A DNA stretch of 64,000 bases from Arsenicicoccus dermatophilus (GCF_022568795.1 NZ_JAKZHU010000001.1:2728001-2792000), one strand, 5' to 3'. Positions 45,211 to 56,394 are shown, counted from the stretch's first letter. Translations and numbers: made by a program. Notes: generated by a model not told the origin, from the letters alone.

Positions 45211-45718
45211 CGAGCATCCGCGTGTTGCCGAGGGTGTTGGGCTTGACCCGGTCCAGGTCCAGGAACTCCGCGGTCCCCTCGTCGTAGGAGCGGACCAGCT
45301 CGGCGAAGACCTCCGGGGCGACCGGGGCTCCCTCGATCGGGTGGAAGCCGTAACGCGCGAAGAAGTCCACCTCGAAGGTCAGGCAGAACACCCGCGCGAC
45401 CCCGAGCTCGCGGGCGTCGCCGAGCAGCGCCTGCACCAGCCGGCCGCCCACCCCGTGCCCGGCCGCTTCCGGGGCGACCGCCAGGGTCCGCACCTCGGCC
45501 ACGTCCTCCCAGAACACGTGCAAGGCCCCGCACCCCACGACCACGCCGTCGACCTCGGCCACCCGGAACTGCTGCACCGCCTCGAAGTAGGCGACCGTGT
45601 CCTTGGCCAGCAGGATGCGCTGCTCGGCATAGGGCTGGACCAGACCTCGTATGGCGAGGACGTCTGCGGTCCGGGCCCGCCGGATCGTCACGGGGGTCTG
45701 CTGCGGGGTGTGCCTCAT
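45194..45718 (-). CDS. argA: ArgA-type amino-acid N-acetyltransferase (short GNAT form)
   Basis: This 174-residue GNAT protein is probably the N-acetylglutamate synthase of the short actinobacterial type. It closely follows the M. tuberculosis ArgA (Rv2747) pattern as I remember it: ILLAKDTVAYFEAVQQFRVA, VVGCGALHVFWEDVAEVRTL, the acetyl-CoA loop GHGVGGRLVQALL, FCLTFEVDFFARYGFHPIEG, YDEGTAEFLDLDRVKPNTLG and NTRML. GAGGA precedes the ATG. It lies downstream of clpC but is separated from it by a strong terminator. No other arginine gene is in the window. Confidence 0.88.
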   Translation of the reverse strand: MRHTPQQTPVTIRRARTADVLAIRGLVQPYAEQRILLAKDTVAYFEAVQQFRVAEVDGVVVGCGALHVFWEDVAEVRTLAVAPEAAGHGVGGRLVQALLGDARELGVARVFCLTFEVDFFARYGFHPIEGAPVAPEVFAELVRSYDEGTAEFLDLDRVKPNTLGNTRMLVTLQG

Positions 45719-45770
45719 CAGGTCCTCGTCGGTCGCGGAGGCGCCCAACCTACTCCCGGACCCCGTACGC

Positions 45771-45810
45771 GCGACGGCCCCGACCACCATGTGGTGGTCG
45801 GGGCCGTCGC
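45771..45810 (-). terminator. Very strong terminator of clpC
   Basis: Two perfectly complementary 19-base arms (45771-45789 and 45792-45810) flank a 2-base centre, 15 bases after the clpC stop. There is no T-tract. Confidence 0.85.
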
Positions 45811-45825
45811 ATCGGACGTGGTCGG

Positions 45826-48396
<2,571 letters not shown>

Positions 48397-48536
48397 CTGG
48401 GTTGCTCCTCGCTATCGAGATGGCTCGATGCTAGCTGCGACTGCGGCCCGACCCCGTGATGAACGACGCAGGTCCGCGTGACTCGTCGGCGTCAACGCGG
48501 ACCGCCCGCCAGGTGTTCCGGACCCGGTGTTCGCCG

Positions 48537-49223
48537 TCAGCGGACGGCGGCGGTCGAGCCCTGCACCGGCGCTGCCGGGCGGCTACGCTCGCGGGTGGCC
48601 CACTCGCTCCGCCCCCACAGCGCCACGGCGACCACGGCGACCACCTGGAGCACCGCCGGCACGAGCAGGCCGGTCAGTCCCAGCCCGGTGTATGACGGCA
48701 GCGCGACCACGAGCACCGTGACGATCTGCACCACGGTGAAGACCTGGGTCGCGAGCACCAGCAACCAGCCCACCCGCAGCCGGTGCCCGAGCGCGAGCAG
48801 AGCGAGCGCGAGCACCCCTGGCTGGACCACCCCGGCCAGCACGGTCGACGGGCGGTTCAGGAGGAGCGCGGCGGCCGCCGCCAGGGCGACGAGCGCGAGG
48901 GCGCCGAGCCCCCAGGAGCGACGGGTCCCGACGTCGGGGGTGAGGGGTGCGATCCTCCGGCCGTCGCGCAGGACGCCCCGCCACAGCCGCTCCCCTGTCA
49001 CCGCCCCCACGAACGGCATCAGGGCCGTGAGGGCCCAGGCCAGGTCGTCCCGCCACCCCGGGCCCCCGTGCGAGCCGGCGACCCGGACCACGGCGAGCAG
49101 CACGCTCACGCCCGTCGCCAGCACCACGCACCACCACCCGGACAGATGACGGAGCGCGATCAGGCCCAGGCCGACGACGAGGATCGTGAGCGTGAAGAGC
49201 CCAGCAGTGGTGTACGACGTCAT
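48537..49223 (-). CDS. Multi-pass membrane protein of unknown function
   Basis: This 228-residue protein has about seven hydrophobic segments, for example LFTLTILVVGLGLIALRHL, WWCVVLATGVSVLLAVVRV, VGWLLVLATQVFTVVQIVTV and LVPAVLQVVAVVAVALWG. Short charged loops separate them. No named family is recognised. TACGCT 6 bases before ATG 49223 suggests a leaderless mRNA and argues against the GTG at 49229. Confidence 0.72.
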   Translation of the reverse strand: MTSYTTAGLFTLTILVVGLGLIALRHLSGWWCVVLATGVSVLLAVVRVAGSHGGPGWRDDLAWALTALMPFVGAVTGERLWRGVLRDGRRIAPLTPDVGTRRSWGLGALALVALAAAAALLLNRPSTVLAGVVQPGVLALALLALGHRLRVGWLLVLATQVFTVVQIVTVLVVALPSYTGLGLTGLLVPAVLQVVAVVAVALWGRSEWATRERSRPAAPVQGSTAAVR

Positions 49224-49229
49224 GTGCAC

Positions 49230-49235
49230 AGCGTA
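49230..49235 (-). promoter_or_regulatory. -10 element of membrane protein gene (leaderless)
   Basis: TACGCT (minus strand) matches TAnnnT, 6 bases before the ATG at 49223. Confidence 0.55.
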
Positions 49236-49321
49236 GTCACTGCGCGTCCAACCGGGTCTGAGAAGCCGAAGTCAGCCGTCTCGTACCCCGGGGCCGCGGC
49301 GACTCGGACGCCGAGGACGCC

Positions 49322-49717
49322 TCAGACGTCCAGGCGGACCGGCGTCGTCTGGCGCTGGCGCAGCAGCCACCCGCGATCCGGGGTGTGCAGCCACAGCGAG
49401 GACCGCCAGGACGCGCGCTGCGAGCGATGAACCCGATAGGTGACGAGGACGACCCCGGGGGCGAGCAGCTCGGCCTCGAGCTGCTCGACGGTCAGCGCCG
49501 CGGAGGAGTCCTCCACCGGCGCGAGCTCGACGTTGTCCCGGTTGTAGACCAGCCCGCTGGGTGCGAACTCGTTGAAGTACTCGTGCAGCAGGTGCTGCAC
49601 GGCCTCGCGGTCGCTCCGCATGTTGGGGTCGAGCAGCTTCATCTCCAGCTCGACGACGTGCTCCAGCTCGGCCGTCTGGTCGGCGGTGGCGGCGGGGGCG
49701 TCGGCGGTGGTCGACAT
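49322..49717 (-). CDS. DUF4440 / NTF2-like protein
   Basis: This 131-residue protein shows the cone-shaped NTF2-like pattern: LEMKLLDPNMRSDREAVQHL, the strand LVTYRVHRSQRASWRSSLW and WLLRQRQTTPV at the end. The RSSLW turn is typical of DUF4440. The ligand or reaction is unknown. GAGGAGA precedes the ATG. It lies downstream of the FhuF-like gene with a 24-base gap and is probably in the same transcript as lsr2. Confidence 0.78.
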   Translation of the reverse strand: MSTTADAPAATADQTAELEHVVELEMKLLDPNMRSDREAVQHLLHEYFNEFAPSGLVYNRDNVELAPVEDSSAALTVEQLEAELLAPGVVLVTYRVHRSQRASWRSSLWLHTPDRGWLLRQRQTTPVRLDV

Positions 49718-49741
49718 GGCTCTCCTCGCGGATCGGGTGCG

Positions 49742-50473
49742 TCAGGTGCTGCGGGGAGCGGGCACGCGCCGGGTTCGGCGCGGGCACGTCGAGCACAAGC
49801 CCCCTCCGGGGAGAGCGTAGATGAAGCAGCAGGAACGCCGGACCTGGTCACCATCGGCATCCCCCGTTGGGGTGAGGAGCGGGCTCCGTGCAGAAGCCCG
49901 GGCACGCACCGTCGCGGCGCGCCAGAGATCGTCGACCATCCCGAGCCGTTGCCGGGTGGACATCCGCACCCTGGGCACGGCGTAGGCCGACGCGACGGCC
50001 TCGGCATGGGCGCGATACCGCTCCTGCGCCCTGCGGCGTCGCACCGACTCCGCGGCGACGACCTGGTGCGAGGCGGTGGGCGCCACCAGCACCCGCTCGG
50101 GATAGCCCTGGGTGGGGTGCGGCTGGATGGCCACCGCGCCGGGAGCCACGTCCAGCACCCACGGCCCCAGCTCGGCCGCGTGGGCCACGGGGTGAGCCAG
50201 GGCGTCGAGGTACCACCCGAGCACGAAGGTCGCGGCGATGTGCGGTGGTTGGGCGGCGCCATACGTGCGCAGCCACACCTGCTCGACCCGCTCGCGCCAG
50301 GCGGCGAGCTGTGCCAGACCTGTCGGGTCCCCGGCGGCCACGGCCTCGGTGTCGATCGTGGGTCGGCCGCTCACGCCATCGCCTGGCGCGACCGACAGGT
50401 CGAGCCAGGCGATGCGGGAGGAGACCAGGTCGCAGGCGAGCTCCAGCTCGCCCGCGACGAGGGGATAGCCCAC
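49742..50473 (-). CDS. FhuF-like (2Fe-2S) ferric-siderophore reductase family protein
   Basis: This 243-residue protein ends in RSCCFIYALPGGGLCSTCPR, the C-C-x10-C-x2-C iron-sulfur pattern of FhuF-type ferric reductases. The middle part, WLRTYGAAQPPHIAATFVLG and WYLDALAHPVAHAAELGPWV, fits the same family. It is likely to reduce siderophore-bound iron in the cytoplasm. It starts 3 bases after the lsr2 stop, so it is co-transcribed with the nucleoid protein; no siderophore genes are near. Confidence 0.8.
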   Translation of the reverse strand: MGYPLVAGELELACDLVSSRIAWLDLSVAPGDGVSGRPTIDTEAVAAGDPTGLAQLAAWRERVEQVWLRTYGAAQPPHIAATFVLGWYLDALAHPVAHAAELGPWVLDVAPGAVAIQPHPTQGYPERVLVAPTASHQVVAAESVRRRRAQERYRAHAEAVASAYAVPRVRMSTRQRLGMVDDLWRAATVRARASARSPLLTPTGDADGDQVRRSCCFIYALPGGGLCSTCPRRTRRVPAPRST

Positions 50474-50476
50474 GGC

Positions 50477-50809
50477 TCAGTGAGCCTTGTCGTAGGCCTC
50501 CTGCAGCTCGGTCGAGACCCGACCGCGATCGGACACCTTGAAGCCGTTGGCCCGGCCCCACTCGCGCACGTCGTTGAGGTTGCGTCGACCGCCGGCGGAC
50601 CCGGACCGGCGAGCCGGCGAGGTGGAGCGGCGACCACCGGAGCGGCGAGCGTGCCCGATCCACTGGGCGAGGTCCTCCCGCAGCTTGGTCGCGTTGTCCT
50701 CGGACAGGTCGATCTCGTAGGTGACACCGTCGAGCGCGAAGGTCACGGTCTCCGCGGCAGCACCGCCGTCGACGTCGTCTTCGAGAATCACCTGGATACG
50801 CTGGGCCAT
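50477..50809 (-). CDS. lsr2: Lsr2, nucleoid-associated xenogeneic silencer
   Basis: Lsr2 binds AT-rich DNA in the minor groove and silences foreign genes. The 110 residues have the N-terminal dimer domain (MAQRIQVILEDDVDGGAAAE, VTFALDGVTYEIDLSEDNAT) and, after an Arg/Ser-rich linker, the C-terminal domain NLNDVREWGRANGFKVSDRG followed by R, which contains the RGR AT-hook-like motif. AGGAG precedes the ATG. The 93 bases upstream are the most AT-rich of the window, a plausible autoregulatory target. Confidence 0.95.
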   Translation of the reverse strand: MAQRIQVILEDDVDGGAAAETVTFALDGVTYEIDLSEDNATKLREDLAQWIGHARRSGGRRSTSPARRSGSAGGRRNLNDVREWGRANGFKVSDRGRVSTELQEAYDKAH

Positions 50810-50814
50810 GGACA

Positions 50815-50895
50815 GCTCCTGAAAGTCATGAGGGGATAATGCAGGCGCAATCCTGACCATAACCTCTGCTAATGCTTTTGCGCAATTATGGAGCA
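50815..50895 (-). promoter_or_regulatory. AT-rich promoter region of lsr2
   Basis: This intergenic stretch contains GCAATTATGG, CTAATGCTTTTGCG and GGGGATAATGC (plus strand), unusual in the surrounding GC-rich DNA. It likely holds the lsr2 promoter and Lsr2 binding sites. Confidence 0.5.
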
Positions 50896-50902
50896 GGAAG
50901 GG

Positions 50903-51085
50903 TTAGCCCTGGCCCCTTTCCGGCCCGACCCCTTCGGCCGCGCGATCCTGCTCACGCTCCCACTGGGCGTGCGCAATCCTTTCGCGGCGGTCCCCCTCCA
51001 GGATGCTCTTCATGACGTGCCAGAAGATGAACAGCACCCCGACCGTCGGCGCGAGCGCGACGAAGACCTTCCAGACCATGTCCAT
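50903..51085 (-). CDS. Small single-helix membrane protein between lysS and lsr2
   Basis: This 60-residue protein has one membrane helix (WKVFVALAPTVGVLFIFWHV) followed by a charged cytoplasmic tail (SILEGDRRERIAHAQWEREQ). AAAGGTGA lies about 9 bases before the ATG. Small proteins of this type between lysS and lsr2 recur in Micrococcales as far as I recall; the function is unknown. Confidence 0.75.
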   Translation of the reverse strand: MDMVWKVFVALAPTVGVLFIFWHVMKSILEGDRRERIAHAQWEREQDRAAEGVGPERGQG

Positions 51086-51118
51086 CGACCGGTCACCTTT
51101 CGTATGTCGACAGGTTTG

Positions 51119-52651
51119 TCACTGCTGCGGCTTCAGGTGGGGGAACAGGATCGTCTCCCGGATCCCCGCGCCGGTGAAGAGCATGACCAGGCGGTCCACG
51201 CCCAGGCCGATCCCGCCCATGGGAGGCGCGCCGTACTCCAGCGCCCGCAGGAAGTCCTCGTCCAGGCTCATCGCCTCGGGGTCGCCGGCCGCGGCCTTGA
51301 GCGACTGGGCGGTGAGCACCTCGCGCTGCACGACGGGGTCGATCAGCTCGGAGAAGCCCGTGCCGCGCTCCATCCCCCCGATGATCAGGTCCCACGCCTC
51401 GATCAGGTGCGGGTCCGTGCGGTGCTGCCGGGCCAGCGGCTGGGCCGACGGCGGGTAGTCGCACAGGAAGGTGGGCTGCAGCAGGGTCGGCTCGACCAGC
51501 TCGCCGAGCAGCTCCAGGACGACCTTCTCGGCGTCCCAGGACTCGTCGATCGCTACCTCGTGCCGGGCGGCCAGCTCCCGCAGCCGCTCCACCGGCGTCT
51601 CCCAGGTGATCTCCTCGCCCACGGCCTCGGACACCCCGGTGTAGACCGGCAGCCAGCGCCACTCGCCGTCCAGGTCGATGACGCCCTTGTCGGTCTCGAT
51701 GCGGCGCGTGCCGACGGCGTCCGCGGCGTCGAGGATCACCGACCGGAGCACCTCGGCGATCGAGGTCTGGTCGGCATAGGCCTGGTAAAACTCCAGCATC
51801 GTGAACTCCGGGGAATGCGTGGAGTCGACGCCCTCGTTGCGAAAGATCCGGCCCATCTCGTAGACCTTGTCGATCCCGCCGACCACGGCCTTCTTGAGAT
51901 TGAGCTCCAGGGCGATGCGCAGCGTCATCTCCTGGTCGAAGGCATTCATGTGCGTGCGGAAAGGCCGGGCGGCCGCACCACCGTGCACCAGCTGCAGCAC
52001 CGGGGTCTCGATCTCCACGAATCCGCGGTCGTCCAGGGTGCGGCGGATCGAGGAGGTGATGGCCGCGCGGGTGCGGACCATGTCGCGCGCCTCCTGACGC
52101 ACGATCAGGTCGGCATACCGCTGCCGGACCCGGGTCTCCTCGGACAGGTCCTTGTGCAGCGTCGGGAGCGGACGCAGCGCCTTGCTCGCCATCGTCCAGG
52201 AGGACGCCATGACCGACACCTCCCCGCGACGGCTGCGGACGACCCGGCCGGTGACGCTCACGTGGTCGCCGAGGTCGACGTCGGCCTTCCAGGCGTCGAG
52301 CGCCTCCTGTCCGACGTCGGCGAGGGAGAGCATGACCTGCAGACGGGTGCCCACGCCCTCCTGCAGCGTCGCGAAGCACAGCTTGCCGGTGTTGCGGGAG
52401 AAGACGACCCGGCCTGCGACGGAGACGGCGAACTGCTCGCCCTCCGGCTCCTCCCCCGCCTCCAGCGGCGCACCCAGCGCGGCGGCCTCGGCCAGCGTGT
52501 GGGTGCGCGGCACCTGCACGGCGTATGGCGCGACCCCCTTGTCCAGCAGCCGCTCGCGCTTGTCCCGGCGGACGCGCATCTGCTCGGGGACGTCGCTGTC
52601 GGGGGTGCCGAGATGGGGCTGGACCTGCTCGCTGGTCGGGGTGTCGCTCAT
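51119..52651 (-). CDS. lysS: LysS, lysyl-tRNA synthetase (class II)
   Basis: LysS charges tRNA-Lys. The 510 residues have an N-terminal OB fold (VAGRVVFSRNTGKLCFATLQ, VSVTGRVVRSRRGEVSVMAS), motif 1 (RRTLDDRGFVEIETPVLQL), motif 2 (MGRIFRNEGVDSTHSPEFTM) and motif 3 (GIGLGVDRLVMLFTGAGIRE). TACCCT 6 bases before the ATG marks a leaderless transcript, notable for a highly expressed housekeeping gene. It is upstream of the small membrane protein and lsr2 on the same strand. Confidence 0.96.
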   Translation of the reverse strand: MSDTPTSEQVQPHLGTPDSDVPEQMRVRRDKRERLLDKGVAPYAVQVPRTHTLAEAAALGAPLEAGEEPEGEQFAVSVAGRVVFSRNTGKLCFATLQEGVGTRLQVMLSLADVGQEALDAWKADVDLGDHVSVTGRVVRSRRGEVSVMASSWTMASKALRPLPTLHKDLSEETRVRQRYADLIVRQEARDMVRTRAAITSSIRRTLDDRGFVEIETPVLQLVHGGAAARPFRTHMNAFDQEMTLRIALELNLKKAVVGGIDKVYEMGRIFRNEGVDSTHSPEFTMLEFYQAYADQTSIAEVLRSVILDAADAVGTRRIETDKGVIDLDGEWRWLPVYTGVSEAVGEEITWETPVERLRELAARHEVAIDESWDAEKVVLELLGELVEPTLLQPTFLCDYPPSAQPLARQHRTDPHLIEAWDLIIGGMERGTGFSELIDPVVQREVLTAQSLKAAAGDPEAMSLDEDFLRALEYGAPPMGGIGLGVDRLVMLFTGAGIRETILFPHLKPQQ

Positions 52652-52657
52652 GGGTCC

Positions 52658-52663
52658 AGGGTA
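52658..52663 (-). promoter_or_regulatory. -10 element of lysS (leaderless)
   Basis: TACCCT (minus strand) matches TAnnnT, 6 bases before the ATG at 52651. Confidence 0.6.
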
Positions 52664-52790
52664 GTCGCCGCGCGTCCCCTCCCCGGTCCCGTGGCCGGGC
52701 CCGCGCAGGTGCCCGACCGGTTCGGCCGGGCGCGCCGGGTTGGTCCCTCGGGCGGGCCAGGACAGACTGGGCCCGACGAAAGGACCCACC

Positions 52791-53486
52791 ATGCCGCTGC
52801 TCCCTGCCCGCCGCGCCCTCCCCCTCGGCGTCGTCGCCGTCGTGGTGTCCGTCTCGGGCTGCACGGCACTCACGTCGAGCTATGCCCCACCGGTGACGGT
52901 CACCGTCACGCCGACGATCACGGTGAGCGCCAGGAGCGCCCCCCAGATGGCACCGGCACCGGCGCCGACGACCCCCTCGCCGACGCCTACCCCCACCCGC
53001 GACCCCGACATCCGCAGCGCCGTGCGCGGCCGCAACTTCGACCTCGGCAAGATCACCGGTCTCGACGAGAAGGGCGGCAACCAGATCCTGGTGCTGGACC
53101 GCTGGTCGGTGCGCGGGCGCTCCGACTCCTCGATGGGGCGCACCGGCCTGGACCTCACGGTCAAGAGCCGGTTCAGCAACCGCAACACCCTGTCCTTCCG
53201 GATCCCGGTGGACCCGGCGGCCGAGGTGCTGCGGCTGACCTGCAGCCCGGACGGCTCGGCTCCGCAGGCGACCAAGAGCACGCTGGAGGAGATCCAGGCC
53301 CTGCCCGACGACGCCGGCCTGGTCAAGCTCTCCCTCGACGAGGAGGGGTGGATCACCAAGGCCGAGAGCGTGCCGGTGTGCCCCGACGAGCCGTCGTCCG
53401 GTGACTCTCCGAGCGACTCCCCCGACGATGCGCCGAGCGACTCGGCCTCCGCGAGCCCCACCGCCTCACCGACCGACGGCCGCTGA
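52791..53486 (+). CDS. Predicted lipoprotein with Pro/Thr linker
   Basis: This 231-residue protein starts MPLLPARRALPLGVVAVVVS and has a lipobox ending VSGC at residue 24. A Thr/Val/Pro-rich linker (APAPAPTTPSPTPTPTRDPD) leads to a globular domain of about 130 residues (FDLGKITGLDEKGGNQILVL, RWSVRGRSDSSMGRTGLDLT) with a cysteine pair (LTCSPDG, VPVCPDE). The tail is Ser/Asp-rich (DSPSDSPDDAPSDSASASPT). AAAGGA precedes the ATG. The fold and function are unknown; it is probably surface-anchored. Confidence 0.78.
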   Translation: MPLLPARRALPLGVVAVVVSVSGCTALTSSYAPPVTVTVTPTITVSARSAPQMAPAPAPTTPSPTPTPTRDPDIRSAVRGRNFDLGKITGLDEKGGNQILVLDRWSVRGRSDSSMGRTGLDLTVKSRFSNRNTLSFRIPVDPAAEVLRLTCSPDGSAPQATKSTLEEIQALPDDAGLVKLSLDEEGWITKAESVPVCPDEPSSGDSPSDSPDDAPSDSASASPTASPTDGR

Positions 53487-53502
53487 GCGGCCAGGTCCCC
53501 GG

Positions 53503-53976
53503 TCAGTATCCGGAGCGCGGTGCGGGCGGTTCGTCGTCCAGACGGCACCAGGACTGGCCGAGCAACCCCGCAGCCGTGAGCACGACCGCCGCGAGCGCCG
53601 TGGCCAGCGCCCCGGCGGCAGCGGACCTCTGCCCCTCGAGCGCGAGCGTGACGCGTCCCACGACGGCCAGGGCGGCCGACCATCCCAGGACCACGGCCCC
53701 AGTCGACGCCGCCGCCTGGCACAGGACGAGGACGCGATAGCCCCGGAGCCCGTCGTGGGGTCCCGCCGGCCGGCGGCCCGTGACGGTGCGGCGCACCGAC
53801 CAGGCTCCGGCGAGGACCATGGCGGCCACGAGCAGCGGGGGCACGACCCCCAGGTAGCCCGACGGCGGCATCGGGTGACCGGTGTCGCTCCAGCGAGCCA
53901 GCCCGACCCAGCTGAGGGCGAAGGTCAGCATCGCCGTGAGCACCACGCCACCGACCGTGAGCCCGCGCGTCAGCAC
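53503..53976 (-). CDS. DUF3180-type membrane protein
   Basis: This 157-residue protein has four hydrophobic segments arranged as in the actinobacterial DUF3180 family, with TGHPMPPSGYLGVVPPLLVA after the first helix pair and a YRVLVLCQAAASTGAVVLGW helix. It is found downstream of folK in many actinobacteria; the function is unknown. GTG 53976 lies inside the end of folB-folK, giving a 7-base overlap and translational coupling. Confidence 0.78.
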   Translation of the reverse strand: MLTRGLTVGGVVLTAMLTFALSWVGLARWSDTGHPMPPSGYLGVVPPLLVAAMVLAGAWSVRRTVTGRRPAGPHDGLRGYRVLVLCQAAASTGAVVLGWSAALAVVGRVTLALEGQRSAAAGALATALAAVVLTAAGLLGQSWCRLDDEPPAPRSGY

Positions 53977-54947
53977 GGCTGGGCCTCCGGGCAGCGGGCG
54001 GCGTCCTCGGACCCGGACCCGGAGCGACCCTCTCGGCGGCGCTGCGGCCAGGGCGGACCGGGTCGGATCCCCGCACCCTCCCCTGTCGCGGGATCGACCG
54101 CCCCGACCTCGGCCGCCAGCTCGACCACGGGGCGTGGGCCGGAAGGAGTCCGCAGCACGGCCCCGGGGTCCGCCTGCGCCCACGGGACGAGCACGAAGGC
54201 CCGCTCGTGGGCCCGCGGGTGCGGCAGCGTGAGGGCCGGGTCGCCGCTGACGACCTCGCCGTAGGCGATCAGGTCCAGGTCCAAGGTCCGTGCGCCCCAG
54301 CGCTGCTCGCGCTCGCGGTCGCGCCCCTGCGCGGCCTCCAGGCGGTGCAGCTCGGCGAGCAGCGTGTAGGCCGACAAGGTGGTGCGGCCGACGACGACGG
54401 CGTTGAGGTAGTCCGGCTGCTCGACGCCGCCCACCGGCGCGGTCTCGAACAGGCCGGAGCGCCCGGTGACGTGCAGGCCGCGCACGCGGCGCAGCCGCCG
54501 GACGGCCCGGGTGAGGGCGGCGGCCGGGTCCTCGAGGTTGGCTCCGAGGGCGATGACGACGGGCTCGTCGCGCCGCGCGACCACGGTGACCGCGACGTCC
54601 CCGAAGGGCACCGCGATGGGAGCGGCGGGCTTGTGCACGGTGACCTCGACGCAGGTCAGCCGCAGGTGGTCGGCGAGCAGACGCGCCCCGATCCGGCCGG
54701 CGAGGGTCTCGATCAGGTCGTGGGGCTCCCCCGCGACGAGCGCGTGGACGGTCTCGGCGACCTCGGCATAGCTCACCGTGGCGGTGAGGTCGTCGGTGGC
54801 GGCGGCCTGCTGCAGGTCCAGGTGGAGGACCAGGTCGACGACGAACTCCTGCCCCAGGACCCGCTCCTCGGGCAGCACCCCGTGCCGCCCCCGGGCGCGC
54901 AGCCCGGTCAGGGTGATCCGGTCGGCGGCCGTGGCGGAGCCGGTCAT
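53970..54947 (-). CDS. folK: FolB-FolK fusion: dihydroneopterin aldolase / HPPK
   Basis: This is a two-domain folate enzyme of 325 residues. Residues 1-125 are dihydroneopterin aldolase (LRARGRHGVLPEERVLGQEF, TVSYAEVAETVHALVAGEP, HDLIETLAGRIGARLL, VTVHKPAAPI). Residues about 128-290 are HPPK (VVIALGANLEDPAAALTRAV, TAPVGGVEQPDYLNAVVVG, WGARTLDLDLIAYG, LPHPRAHERAFVLVPW). A Gly/Arg-rich end follows. The two activities are consecutive steps, so the intermediate may pass between domains. The ATG overlaps the folP stop in ATGA. Confidence 0.95.
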   Translation of the reverse strand: MTGSATAADRITLTGLRARGRHGVLPEERVLGQEFVVDLVLHLDLQQAAATDDLTATVSYAEVAETVHALVAGEPHDLIETLAGRIGARLLADHLRLTCVEVTVHKPAAPIAVPFGDVAVTVVARRDEPVVIALGANLEDPAAALTRAVRRLRRVRGLHVTGRSGLFETAPVGGVEQPDYLNAVVVGRTTLSAYTLLAELHRLEAAQGRDREREQRWGARTLDLDLIAYGEVVSGDPALTLPHPRAHERAFVLVPWAQADPGAVLRTPSGPRPVVELAAEVGAVDPATGEGAGIRPGPPWPQRRREGRSGSGSEDAARCPEAQPC

Positions 54948-55774
54948 CGCGCACCCTGCCAGGCGTCGAGGACGGCGAGCGCGTCGGCGCTGGCCCGCAC
55001 GTCGTGGACCCGCAGGCCCCACACCCCGGCCTGGGCGGCGAGCAGGGTGGTCGCCGCGGTGGCGACGTCGCGCTCGTCGGCCGGCCGCGGCCCGCCGTCG
55101 GGGGCGGCGAGCAGGGACCCGAGGAAGCGCTTGCGGCTGGTGCCCACGAGCAGCGGCCGACCCAGCGACGCGAGCTCGTCCAGGTGCGCGAGCAGCCGCC
55201 AGTTGTGCTCGGCGGTCTTGCTGAAGCCGATGCCCGGGTCGAGCACGACCTGCTCCTCCCGCACGCCCGCGGCGACGAGTGCGGCCAGTCGCTCGCCGAG
55301 CTCGCGGCGCACGTCGGCCACGACGTCGGCATACGCCAGGTGGTCCGCGCCCTGCATGACGGCGCCGTGGGCCCGCCAGTGCTGGGCGACCATGGTGACG
55401 CCGGTGTCGGCGACGACCGTGACCAGCTCGGGGTCGGCCAGGCCGCCGCTGACGTCGTTGACGACGGTGGCACCGGCCGCCACGGCGGCGCGGGCGACGG
55501 ACCCGCGCATGGTGTCGACCGAGACCGCCACGCCGGCCGCCACGAGGCCGGTGATCACGGGTATGACGCGCGCCAGCTCCTCGTCGGGGCCGGGCCGGTC
55601 GGCGCCGGGTCGCGTGGACTCGCCGCCCACGTCGACGAGCGCCGCTCCCTGGGCGGCCAGCTCCAGGCCGTGGGCCACGGCCCGGTCGGCGTCCAGCCAG
55701 CGCCCGCCGTCGCTGAACGAGTCGGGGGTGACGTTGACCACGCCCATGAGCAGCGGTCGCGTGCGAGAAGCCAT
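54944..55774 (-). CDS. folP: FolP, dihydropteroate synthase
   Basis: FolP joins the pterin to p-aminobenzoate and is the sulfonamide target. The 276 residues have MGVVNVTPDSFSDGGRWLDA, LVDVGGESTRPGAD, VSVDTMRGSVARAAVAAGA, VNDVSGG, VVLDPGIGFSKTAEHNW, LLVGTSRKRFLGSLL and the C-terminal VHDVRASADALAVLDAW. It is preceded by folE (11-base gap) and overlaps folB-folK. Confidence 0.96.
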   Translation of the reverse strand: MASRTRPLLMGVVNVTPDSFSDGGRWLDADRAVAHGLELAAQGAALVDVGGESTRPGADRPGPDEELARVIPVITGLVAAGVAVSVDTMRGSVARAAVAAGATVVNDVSGGLADPELVTVVADTGVTMVAQHWRAHGAVMQGADHLAYADVVADVRRELGERLAALVAAGVREEQVVLDPGIGFSKTAEHNWRLLAHLDELASLGRPLLVGTSRKRFLGSLLAAPDGGPRPADERDVATAATTLLAAQAGVWGLRVHDVRASADALAVLDAWQGAR

Positions 55775-55785
55775 GGCCGACCCGC

Positions 55786-56394
55786 TCAGCCCCGGCCGCC
55801 GAGGGCGAGCTGCATGGCCTCGGCCCGGGTGGCCGGGTCGCGCAGCTGGCCGCGGACGGCGGAGGTGATGGTGCGCGACCCGGGCTTGCGGACGCCGCGC
55901 ATCGACATGCACAGGTGCTCGCACTCGATGACGACGATCACGCCGCCGGGGTTGAGGTGCTCCACGAGGGCGTCGGCGACCTGGGTGGTGAGCCGCTCCT
56001 GCACCTGGGGGCGCCGGGCGTAGACGTCGACGAGGCGGGCGAGCTTGGACAGCCCGGTGACCCGCCCGTCCTTGCCCGGGATGTAGCCCACGTGAGCGAC
56101 GCCGTGGAAGGGCACGAGGTGGTGCTCGCAGGTGGAGTAGACCTCGATGTCCCGGACCATGACGAGCTCGCTGTGACCGCCGATCTCGAAGACCGCGTCC
56201 AGCGCGGCCCCCGGGTCCTGGCGCAGGCCGGCGAAGACCTCTTCGTAGGCCCGGGCCACCCGCGCCGGGGTGTCCCGCAGCCCGTCGCGGTCCGGGTCCT
56301 CGCCGACGGCCAGCAGGATCTCCCGCACCGCCGCCTCGACCCGCGCGTGGTCGATGCACCGGCCGAGGACGTCGGTGCCGGTGCGCTCAGACAT
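55786..56394 (-). CDS. folE: FolE, GTP cyclohydrolase I
   Basis: FolE opens the folate pathway by converting GTP to dihydroneopterin triphosphate. The 202 residues have the zinc ligands in [14 protein letters not shown] (Cys89 and the second His) and [12 protein letters not shown], plus [20 protein letters not shown] and [19 protein letters not shown]. This is the zinc type, not the COG1469 variant. The start overlaps the ftsH stop by 8 bases. Confidence 0.96.
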   Translation of the reverse strand: MSERTGTDVLGRCIDHARVEAAVREILLAVGEDPDRDGLRDTPARVARAYEEVFAGLRQDPGAALDAVFEIGGHSELVMVRDIEVYSTCEHHLVPFHGVAHVGYIPGKDGRVTGLSKLARLVDVYARRPQVQERLTTQVADALVEHLNPGGVIVVIECEHLCMSMRGVRKPGSRTITSAVRGQLRDPATRAEAMQLALGGRG

